Shown: piece after piece, positions 10,892 to 20,480 of the stretch
How positions within the stretch are numbered: position 1 is the first letter of the stretch
Layout of the letters: every line of letters begins with the position of its first letter
Assembly (NCBI RefSeq): GCF_036711975.1
Contig: NC_091976.1
Location: 16,058,001-16,122,000 of the forward strand
DNA length: 64,000 nt
Direction: 5' to 3'
Source: Onthophagus taurus
Taxonomy: Eukaryota > Arthropoda > Insecta > Coleoptera > Scarabaeidae
Notes under the pieces: generated by a model
Told to the model about the DNA's origin: nothing
The model's input: the letters and a program-made list of their open reading frames with translations, nothing else
The model's database searches: none
Position numbers and translations under genes: made by a program

Positions 10892-13386
10892 CAGTCAAAC
10901 CTCGATATAACGGACAAAATATTTTTAAGTCATACTATTAATATTATCTATTTAATATATCAGTATATTTAAATATAAATGTTAGCGCTCGTAGATAGAA
11001 TCCAACTCGGGTTAAACTCAGGGTATTTTCCTAGTTGTCTATACGATGTATAAATCAAGGATTGTAATTCTAGTTTTAATTGTTATTCAGCGCTAGATTG
11101 TTGAATATTTTTCTTGAACTAAAAGCAGAATTAATACTATACTTAGAACTAGAAACATTCGGGTTTAGCCGTGTATCTTAAGACGGTCTAGTGTTAGCTC
11201 TAGTGACAGTGCTAGTTAACACTAGATATCACTATGTTGTATATTTATATTGAACTAAAACTAGAACTAACCTTAGACCTAAAACTAGAAACATTTAGGT
11301 AAGCCGTCTTTAGAGACGTTCGGCTAAACCTGAATGTTTCTAATTCTAGGTCTAGTGTTAGTTCTAGTGACAGTGGTAAATAGCGTTAGTTAGCAGCAGT
11401 AGGTATTACTATGTTGTATATTTTTATTGAACTAAATCTACAACTAATCATAGATCAGGTTTAGCCGCACGTCTCTTAAGACGGCTAAACCCGAATGTTT
11501 CTAGTTCTAGGTCTAGTGTTGGTTGTAGTGACAGTGCTAGGTTGTATTAGTTAGAACTAGATATTACTATGTTGTATATTTTTATTGGTATAAATCTAGA
11601 ACTAACCCTAGACCTAGAACTAGAAACATTCGAGTTTAGCCGTCTTAAGAGACGTGCGGCTAAACCTGAATGTTTCTAGTTCTAGCTCTAGTATTGGTTC
11701 TAGTGACAATGCTTGGTAGCGGTAGTTAGCTCTAGATGTCACTATGTTGTATATTTCTATTGAACTAAAACTAGAACTAACCCTAGACCTAGAACTAGAA
11801 ACATTCGGGTTTAGCCGTCTTAAGAGACATGGGGCTAAACCTGAATGTTTCTAGTTCTAGGTCTGGTGTTGGTTCTACTGACAGTGCTAGGTTGTATTAG
11901 TTAGCACTAGATATTACTATGATATATATTTTTATTGGTCTAAATCTAGAAGTAACCCTAAACCTAGAACTAGAAACATTCGGGTTTAGCCGTCTTAAGA
12001 GACGTGCGGCTAAACCTGAATGTTTCTAGTCTAGGTGTAGTGTTGGTTCTAGTGACAGTGCTAGGTTGTATTAGTTAGCACTAGATATTACTATGTTATA
12101 TATTTTTATTGGTCTAAATCTAGAAGTAACCCTAAACCTAGAACTAGAAACATTCGGGTTTAGCCGTCTTAAGAGACATGGGGCTAAACCTGAATGTTTC
12201 TAGTTCTAGGTCTGGTGTTGGTTCTACTGACAGTGCTAGGTTGTATTAGTTAGCACTAGATATTACTATGTTATATATTTCTATTGAACTAAAACTAGAA
12301 CTAACCCTAGACCTAGAACTAGAAACATTCGGGTTTAGCCGTCTTAAGAGACATGGGGCTAAACCTGAATGTTTCTAGTTCTAGGTCTGGTGTTGGTTCT
12401 ACTGACAGTGCTAGGTTGTATTAGTTAGCACTAGATATTACTATGTTATATATTTTTATTGGTCTAAATCTAGAAGTAACCCTAAACCTAGAACTAGAAA
12501 CATTCGGGTTTAGCCGTCTTAAGAGACGTGCGGCTAAACCTGAATGTTTCTAGTCTAGGTGTAGTGTTGGTTCTAGTGACAGTGCTAGGTTGTATTAGTT
12601 AGCACTAGATATTACTATGTTATATATTTTTATTGGTCTAAATCTAGAAGTAACCCTAAACCTAGAACTAGAAACATCCGGGTTTAGCCGTCTTAAGAGA
12701 CGTGCGGCTAAACCTGAATATTTCTAGTTCTAGCTCTAGTATTGGTTCTAGTGACAATGCTTGATAGCGTTAGTTAGCTCTAGGTGTCACTATGTTGTAT
12801 ATTTCTATTGAACTAAATCTAGAGCTAACCCTAGACTTACAACTAGAAACATCCATGTTTAGCCGTCTTAAGAGACGTGCGGCTAAACCTGAATGTTTCT
12901 AGTTCTAGGACTAGGGTTAGTTCTAGTTTTACTTCAATAGAAATATACAACATAGTGATATCTAGTGATAACTAACGCTACCTAGCACTGTCACTAGAAC
13001 TAACTCTAGACCTAAGACTATAAATATTCAGGTTTAGCCGCACGTCGCTTTAGACGGCTAAACCCGAATGTTACTAGTTGGAAGTGTAGAGTTAATTCTA
13101 GTTTTAGTTCAATAGAAATATAATCTTACTAGTTTTCTTTAGTTTCTTACAATAGTTAGTTTTAGTTTCTTCATTTCATTAGTTTCTTACAATAGAAACC
13201 CGAATTTTACTAGTTCTACCTCTAGTATTAGTTTTAGTGCTAGTGTTAGCTCTAGTTTTAGTTGCAATTCAGCGCTAGATTGTTGTATATTTATATTGAA
13301 CTAAAAGTAGAACTAACTACTACCGACTTTTGGTTATAACGGACACTCCTTTCCCCGTATTAATCCGTTATATCGAGGTTTTATTA
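10892..13386. mobile_element. Pogo/Tigger-like inverted-repeat element (MITE) filled by a satellite array
   Basis: The left end reads CAGTCAAACCTCGATATAAC and is preceded by TA (10890-10891). The right end (13364-13380) reads TCCGTTATATCGAGGTT, its reverse complement, followed a few bases later by TA. This CAGT.AAACCTCGATATAAC end is characteristic of pogo/Tigger elements, and TA is their target site. No transposase is present inside. A second partial inner motif, GGTTATAACGGACA, sits at 13332. Inside both ends, ATTCAGCGCTAGATTGTTG appears in the same orientation at 11086 and 13268, bracketing the satellite. Confidence 0.72.
11140..13090. repeat. Satellite array, ~175-bp monomers with a palindromic core, ~12 cores
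   Basis: Cores of the form GGTTTAGCCG, TCTTAAGAGACGTG, CGGCTAAACC occur near 11185 (partial), 11305, 11472, 11641, 11816, 11991, 12165, 12340, 12515, 12689, 12864 and 13045. Spacing is 174-175 bases from 11641 to 12864. Arms around the core (AACTAGAAACATTC / GAATGTTTCTAGTT) extend the hairpin. Between cores lies TAGTGACAGTGCTAGG and a TATTACTATGTTATATA segment. Variant units (ACATGGGG or ACGTGCGG in the core) repeat in blocks about 524 bases long. The core is inverted at 11458-11495 and the last unit is inverted as a whole. Confidence 0.92.
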
Positions 13387-16300
13387 TACATCTAATTAAA
13401 ATTGCATCTTTTAAAACTTCCTGGTTGTAGTTTGTAATACATTATTGATTTATGTTGAAATGAACATAAAAGTTTTTTGTAAAAATGTTTGTTTTCCGTC
13501 TGGGTGATTATCAAAGAAACAACCTATTTAAAGTTTAAATTAGCTTTTTCTCTTTTGGAACGTATAAAGTTAAAAGGTTGGATTGAGTTGCTTTTATGTT
13601 TAAAATTTTAATGATACGATTTCATGAATAAAAAATACTCATCATCCTTATCGTGGCTGTCTATCCACTTAAACTCTGTCAGTTAAGTGGAACTGACGTG
13701 AAACCGAAATATCCCATTACAGTTTTTGGTATTGCAATTATTTTCCGTTGCTGCTATTTTTGAGATAATCGGTGGTGGGAAAGCGCAAAGAGAGAAAGTA
13801 GTAGTTGAAAGATAACGGGGTTGATCATTAATAATAATCCCGGTTACATTATCCGCTATAAATATATCAGTGCATGGCACTGGGAATTTATCGTCCACTT
13901 TATAATTCAATATTTAGTCGGGGAGGAAATCGTCGGCCGTATTTAAAGGGCGGCCTCCAGGCGGCAGCTAATATATTCTTACCTAAGGAGAAAATCGCCT
14001 CGGAAAGCTGTCGCCGTATTTCATAATGATAATTAACTTGTAGGGTACGTTCCCTCTCTCTTCTACTGGCTTAAATCCAAGCTACTTAAGAACTAAATAG
14101 TGCTTGGGTAAGAAATGCGCCAGCAAAAAATAAAGAGAAGGAACCGCGTGAAATATGAATAGGACGGAGGTAAAACGTAAAACGACTGAAACATTAACGT
14201 TTCTTCTTTAGTATTGTTTTTATAAAAGGATTTTAATTTTGTTCATGTTTAGTATAAGTTTACGAGTTCACTGGTAGGAAAGATTTTAAAGGTGTTTATA
14301 AATAGTAGGAGTAGAGGGCGGACAGCAACCGCACCTACAACTTGATGGAATTGATAATTTATATCAACTAGAGTGGGTGGCCTCTGGCAGAGCCGGTAAT
14401 AGATTGACCGTAGTAAGAATATTTATCTGGTAATTTATTACGATCTGATACCGAGGCGTGTAAAAGCTCGCCCGCCGTTAATGATGACTTATGGCCGATA
14501 CTTTACAGAGAGCTTTCGCGCATCGGGTTACCAGTAAAAGCAATTTAATCGATTCGCGTCCCTGTTTAGGTCTCCTTTTAAATGGATTTTGGGTTCGCTT
14601 GACGAGCAAATCTCGACCCAAAACGAATCTCTCTCGTTCTATTTTCCACAATAACTCGAAACCACCAACGTAACGAATGGAAATTCGAGAAAAAACAAAT
14701 CGAGAATATACAAACCGCAAACATTAGAGATCGTTGCGAAAGGTTCTCTTTTCGTAACCGCGATAATTATGTAATTTCATTTGCGCCCCCGATCGTAGAG
14801 AATGTGTTTAACGTTTCCTCTCTTCTGTGAACGACACAGCGGAACGGGTCTGTGCTTTATTTCAAAGTACTTCGCCGCGGTTTGTTGCGGAGTAATTGCA
14901 TGCGAAACGACCGTATTTTAATTGTGTTGTTAAGGCGTTTGTGTAAATTTTACTTATGATATAACCCAGACTTGGGCACCGTTTATACACAGCCAGAACT
15001 TTTGATTTATGACTCGTGAAAACCTTTACAACTTGAACATACATCAAGTTAAAGAGGACCATATATATAACAATATACATTTAATTAATTTTACCTTTTA
15101 TTCTTTCTTATTAAAATCTGCAGAATCTAGTTCGAAAAGTGGGTGGTAAGGAGAGGCGCTGCATTCGTGGGCAAACGAACCGGAAGCACCTTCGGAAGCA
15201 CAGTCGTCCCTCTGACGAGAGAGAAGTAAAAATTCAGAATGGCTGTCAGAACGGAGTTTCAAGTTGAATTCAATGTCCCGAAGTTCGGGACCTCATTAGC
15301 CCAATTTAGTTTAAACATGAATCGTCATTAGCGAACACACTATAACATCGTACTCGAGTTTACGAAGCCAATTGACTTCTGGCCTCGGCCCACCACCCCA
15401 AAATCGTCGACAGTTTAAAGTAAAATTGTCGTCCAGTGCAGCAGATTATGAAATTTCACTAAATGCAATTTCGCTACAAAATATCGAGAATATTAAATTC
15501 AAGTTTAATTTTAAACTTCAATCACATTGAAGTTTACAAAAAAAAGTTAAAATTTTTATGGGAGATTACAGGTTGTTGGTTTTCTCTATGTAAATTTCAA
15601 CATAATTTACATGCCAACCCTTTTAAGCTTACAACGTCACAGACGGTTACCCAATCAATAGAAAACATATTAGCACCGCGATAATTAGTTCTCCCCTCCG
15701 TTATTATGCAATTGTAATTAACCGTGTTAATACCGGGGACCGTTTGGTGGTGGCTTCAATAAGGGGCCACCCCCGCATAACAACGGTCTTGTGCTGACGT
15801 AAACTCTGTTTGGTGGGCTTAATGCGTTTAGGTATAAAGGTCGAGCTCGTTATGTAATGGTTTGATTAAATTCTTGTTACCATTTACTTACCTAGTGTAT
15901 TACTTATACATGCACCTTGTTGTAGTAGTCTTTGTTTCTATGCTGGTTTTATTTGTTACTCCTTGTAATGGCTTTACATTCTGGATAAATAGTGCAATCG
16001 AAGAGTAGCCATCATATAATCAGTCGTTGTCTTCTATATTTCTATTAATTAAAATCTCATATATACTTCAATGTAAAATTTTTCTTTTAATAATATATTT
16101 TTTGAATTAAAATTTTGAATCTGCTGTTTATTACTGCAAAAAAAAACTAAGTATACGGATGATGGAACTAACTACACTTGTAAAATAGCCAATGATTTCT
16201 AAAGGTTCATCATTATATTAAAAATTGAAAAATGTAAAATTATTATGATCAAAATTTATTGATAAATTTCAGTGTTATAATATTGTTTCGACTCGAACGA

Positions 16301-16522
16301 ATGAGTCGTCTTCAGGCACGACGTCGTAAATTTAGGGGCAAAACTTGCTTAAGATGTACGTACATTGGAATGGTAACAAAAATCTTCAGTAAAATAGCAA
16401 AATGTTGCAGAGAGAAAGAAAGAGAAAATTCAAAATATAAATGTTTCTAACAAAATTGAAAATATTACAAGTTAAATTTAATGGGTTAAATTTTAAAAAA
16501 TGAATTAAAGTGAAAAGATAAT
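13387..16522. other. Spacer with GC-richer islands
   Basis: No gene is recognised. About 13915-14200, 14380-14880, 15120-15450 and 15700-15860 are GC-richer with no repeat family visible. These could be conserved non-coding sequence, but that cannot be decided without a comparison. Confidence 0.45.
14004..14090. repeat. Short duplicated segment, copy 2
   Basis: AAAGCTGTCGCCGTATTT, CATAATGATAATTAAC and CTTAAATCCAAG match the block at 10218-10290 in the same orientation about 3.8 kb away. Confidence 0.6.
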
Positions 16523-16884
16523 GAAAATTTGAACGATATAATAAAAATTTGGAAAGTTTTCGAAAAAGATATAAAAAACAAAATGTAGCAGATCGAACGA
16601 TTTACCAAAAATTAAAAATTAAAACTAACTCAGAAGTGTAACATGCACATGTTTTAATTGATTAAAATAAAATTAAAGAGTTCTGAGAATTAAAAATAAA
16701 AATAAATGTTTAAATTTCTTTCCACAACATGATGCTATAAAAACAAAAAGAAAAAATTCTGAAAACTAAAGCGTGTATTCTTCACCGTGTCATGTTGTAG
16801 AGAGGACCTCTCGATCTGCTACATTTTGTTTTTTACATCTTTTTCGAAAACTTTCCAAATTTTTATTATATCGTTCAAATTTTC
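16523..16884. mobile_element. Foldback / MITE-like inverted repeat, ~75-bp arms
   Basis: Bases 16523-16597 and 16811-16884 are near-perfect reverse complements: GAAAATTTGAACGATA, AATTTGGAAAGTTTTCG, CAAAATGTAGCAGATCGA on one side and the complement on the other. A loop of about 213 bases contains no open frame. A non-autonomous element is the simplest reading. The family is not recognised. Confidence 0.7.
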
Positions 16885-17432
16885 TTAGTTTTGAGAAAAA
16901 CGAAAAAAAGGTCTTTTTTTAAATATGAGCATTATTATTGCAAACTTTCTTCTGGCTAATAAAAATATCAACTATTATCAGTTGTTTTTGCCATAGATCA
17001 TAAAAATAATTTTGTGTAATTAATTTTTAGTAAGATGTAATTATCAAAATCTTATACCCTTTCTGCAGTCAACTACAAAGTTAATAAAAAGGAGGGATAT
17101 TTTTCAAGAAACAGTTCATTCAACTAAATATAAGAACAAAAACTAAACTTACAATGATCAATACCAACTCAAAGATACATTTCCTTATTCCATAGTAGGC
17201 CAATCAAAAATTTCATTTCAAAACATGGCTGTTTCTGAAGAATCTTCGACATACGCAGCGGACTTGATACCATTACAGAACTCCTTGGCAACCACTACAC
17301 CTTTTCCATTGCTTGGTTGGTACTCTGTTTTCCCTTCCTACACCTCTTCTAGAATCATGACTTTTTGTTTTGAAGTAGAGTTTGCTATTATCTTTACGTA
17401 CTGTTGTAGAGAATAAACACTATCATACTTTT
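16885..17432. other. AT-rich spacer
   Basis: Nothing recognisable; the open stretches here are short and low in complexity. Confidence 0.5.
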
Positions 17433-18236
17433 TTAATTTTTGGTAATGTGGGAAAAATCGCTATCACAAGGTAGAAATGAGTGTCCTCTAATAGGAAAGT
17501 ATTGTTCTATTTTGTCAAATCTACCTGTATCTGTTAAATAAAGACACATTTGAATAAGAGTGTTATTTTTGTTCTGTCCAGGACAGTTGTCACTGAACAA
17601 GTATAACTCTTTGACATTATCAGGTATATAATTTTCAATATATTGATACAGAAAAGAACATACTTCATTGGGCGTTACCCCCATGATATATAAAATACAC
17701 AACTTCACCTGTCGTCAGGTTATGAATACAGAACAAACTGACGGTTAATTGTCTTAAATAAAAGAGATCCTGCACAGAAATTTTAGATAGTTGAAAATTT
17801 TGCTTGCAGTCGAAAGCTAATGCTACAATATTATTATTTTCTTTTGATAGTGGTATTAAACTTTTTGCTACGTCTTTTATGGTTAATGATTTCTGCCAAA
17901 GCAGCCAAATTTCCAGATTTTTTCCAGAAATTACCAAATTTAACATCAAAATCTTCTCTGAATAGTTTATTATAATACTCGTATTTCATTTTAGTATTTG
18001 GAAATTTTTGTTAAAACATTGAATACATAGTTTTCCTTTGATGAGTAATAGGACGTTTTTACAGGAAATGAACAAAAATGTTCGTGAATTGGTATTTTAT
18101 CTACAGCACTTATCGCATTAGCACTAGTCTGTTTCCCTCTTTTATCTTTAGGTGTCATGCCTTTTTGTAATAATTGCTTAAGGCGCTGTAATCTTTTATT
18201 ACTTACTGAATGGAAGCATAAAAATGGTTGAAAATT
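17433..18236 (-). pseudogene. Broken gene of an unplaced DDE/RNase H-like family (SDNCPGQNKN signature)
   Basis: On the minus strand the order is a basic segment SNKRLQRLKQLLQKG with PKDKRGKQTSANA, then FPVKTSYYSS, then ALAFDCKQNFQLSKISVQD with FYLRQL, then VCSFLYQYIE and LYLFSDNCPGQNKNNT, and RGHSFLPCDSDFSHI. Proteins with this order (helix-turn-helix-like start, FDY.QNLP, LFSD.CPGQN.N, FP.RGHSFLP.D.DF) recur as multi-copy families in beetle, aphid and cnidarian genomes. I recall them as uncharacterised; their spacing of acidic residues suits a DDE nuclease. Frameshifts near 17670 and 17950 break it. The 5' end stops where the Penelope tail begins at about 18237, so its first exon was probably lost or displaced. 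Confidence 0.6.
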
Positions 18237-18267
18237 TCAGGTTTTGCCGTGCGTCTTTTAAGAAAAG

Positions 18268-18310
18268 GTTTGACGTTTCGGATGCCATATTGCAACCTTC
18301 TTCAGAAACT
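18268..18310 (-). ncRNA. Hammerhead-like motif downstream of the Penelope ORF
   Basis: On the minus strand, CTGAAGA (18305-18299), hairpin GGTTGC / GCATCC, GAAA (18279-18276) and CGTC (18275-18272) follow one another exactly as at 6349-6392. GTTT before the core pairs with AAAC after the cleavage position. The loop differs from the 6.35-kb copy by one base. The position, about 100 bases after the GIY-YIG stop, is where Penelope elements carry such motifs. Confidence 0.6.
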
Positions 18311-18403
18311 GGATCGAAGTGACGAAATCGAAAATCGGGAACAATATATAAGTGGGAAAAATAATTAATAATCAATTAACGCTAATTACAAGCTAATTAT
18401 TAA

Positions 18404-20460
18404 TTAATTGCGTTGCGTCCGGTGTGAGGACGTCTTCGTGTTCACCACCACCTTCCATGTTCTGCTAAGCTCCCAGCCATCTTCTCTGTTGACGTTATTT
18501 CTATGTCGATGGATTTCTATGGCTTCTCTTGTCAGTCTTTGGTAATATCTGTTGTCCCTAGCCAGTACCTTTGTTTGTTTGAAGTCTATTCGGTGTCCCT
18601 CTGCATGGCAATGTTCCGCAACCGCCGACTGCTGGATTTTCTTCAACCTGCATCCCTTTCATGCTCCTTGATGTGGTACTGGACGTTGCGTCCAGTTTGG
18701 CCAACGTAAACCTTCCCACAACTACACGATAGTCGGTAGTCTCTCGCTCCTTTTAATGGAGTTAGTTTGTCCTTGGCTATCGGGAGTGTGTTCCGAATTT
18801 TGCTGACCGTCCCGTATCGCACCATGATGTCGTTTTTCTTGAGGTGCCTGGCAATTCGTTCCGTCACACCTGAACAGAGGGAAGACAGATAAATCCAAGT
18901 GGTTTTGTACTTCCCGCATCCTCTTTCTGCTTTCGCTGCTTGATGGCCCGGTTGATGTCCCTCGAAGTGTATCCGTTCTTCTGCAGCACGCCTCGTAAGT
19001 GTTGCTCCTTCTTCAAGTTATCTCCTTCACATATTCTCGCTGCTCGCTGAAATAAAGTACGGATTACGGATCTCTTCTGTTGCGGATGATGATGTGATAA
19101 TGCCTGCAGATACCTGTTGGTATGGGTCTTCTTCCGATATACACCAAGTTCCATATCTTCATTTGTCGTCCTGCCGACCAACACATCTAGGAAAGGTAGT
19201 TTTCGGCAGTTTCTGTTTCCATAGTAAACTTAATCATTGGATGTTGAGAGTTCAAGTGATCCAAGAACTCTTGGAGCCAATCTCGACCATGTTTCCATAT
19301 TACAAACGTATTATTCACATATCGGAGCTATAGTTTTGGTTTCCATTAGCTCTTCTCCAAAGCGTTTTCTTCGAATAATTTCATGTAGAAATTAGCTATA
19401 ACTGGCGATAATGGAGATCCCATGGCTGCCTCTTCGAACTGTTTGTAAAATTCTCCTTTCTAGCTGAAAGCTAGATCTGGTCCGTATTCTGGTAATCCAT
19501 CCCTCGGGAATGAGTTTCTGACGAAGACCATCTACAGCATCCCTAAATGATACCCTGGTAAAAAGAGACTCCACATCGAAACTCACCAAAATATCCTCAG
19601 CATCTAGCTTTATACCTTTTACCGATTCCACAAAATGTGTAGAATCCCTGAATATGATTCTGTGTTCCCTGTAAAAGGAGACAGAATCTTTGCAAGATAT
19701 TCGGCCAACTGGTATGTTGGGGAGTTGATGGCACTGATAGGGTGGAGGGGGATGTTTATGAATCTTCGATAGTCCATAATTTCTTGGTGGCACCGGCGCC
19801 TGCACAAACAAACCTTTCTACTGTTCTGCTGTAATTCCTGTGGATTTTATTAGGTCCTTCATTTTCCTTACGATTTTGTCTGTGGGGTCCTTCTTGATCT
19901 TCCTGTAGGTGGCTGGGTCCAGTAGGTTCATCATTTTGTCGTCATCTTCTTTCTTGTCCATAACAACCCTGGCATTCCCCTTATCTGCTGGTAACACGAC
20001 GATTTCTGACTTTTCTTTAATAGATCGAAGTGCCTTCTTTTCACCAATCGTCAAGTTTGATTTCGGTGGTTTTGATGACTTCAGTACTCTCGCAACTTCT
20101 TGTCGGATCTCTTTGGCTTTTACTGCAGGCATCCATCGAACAGCCGCTTCCACTTCGCAGATGATTTCCTCTTTTGGGACCTTCTTCGGGGCGATTGCGT
20201 AGTTCAATCCTTTGGCGAGCACAGTGGTTTCGTCTTTTGTTAGTGGGACACTCTACCTCTCACTACTGGCAAAGTATTACTTTTCTTGTTTTGTATCCGG
20301 CGTTCCAGGGATTCAAACTTCTTGATGTGCGTGTCGCGGGTCTTTTGAAATTCACGATCAACCTTCTCCATTGTTAGTCTGTCCACTTTATCCCAGTCTT
20401 CTTCGGACATACAATTGGAAAGTGAGATGTGGAGTCGTAGTAACCTCTCACTTATTTTCT
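18404..20460 (-). pseudogene. Penelope RT plus GIY-YIG polyprotein, frameshifted, catalytic YVDD replaced
   Basis: N-terminal segment: SEEDWDKVDRL (about 20400), a shift near 20235, then VLPADKGNARVVMDKKEDD (about 19990-19930). RT core: PRNYGLSKIHK (about 19780), ILVSFDVESLFT with a catalytic Asp (about 19590), and the GSPLSPVIANFYM box in a shifted frame (about 19390-19430). The active-site box reads YVNN at 19310-19321, whereas the family has YVDD. A one-base shift near 19190 follows. GIY-YIG domain: KVYVGQTGRN (about 18690-18720) with the downstream AEHCHAEGHRID. The family protein is about 700-800 residues; this matches in length if the at least four frameshifts are ignored. Transposition by this copy is not possible. 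Confidence 0.9.
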
Positions 20461-20480
20461 GTAGATCATGCTTGTTCTGT

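Larger units (their letters stand above)
18237..20480 (-). mobile_element. Penelope-like retroelement, nearly full length, inactive
   Basis: Penelope-like elements encode a telomerase-related reverse transcriptase joined to a GIY-YIG endonuclease. Both domains are readable in the right order on the minus strand, followed by a tail with a hammerhead-like motif at 18268-18309. The element abuts the DDE-like gene at about 18237. Its upstream border near 20480 is set only by the end of readable coding sequence. Confidence 0.88.

Noticed and set aside
11140..13090. CRISPR-like regular repeats
   Set aside because: The 175-bp head-to-tail monomers with internal palindromes are a eukaryotic satellite; there are no unique spacers.
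11140..13090. Hammerhead cores within the satellite monomer
   Set aside because: I searched for CUGANGA followed by GAAA and GUC in the monomer on both strands and found no ordered set; only the Penelope-tail copies keep it.
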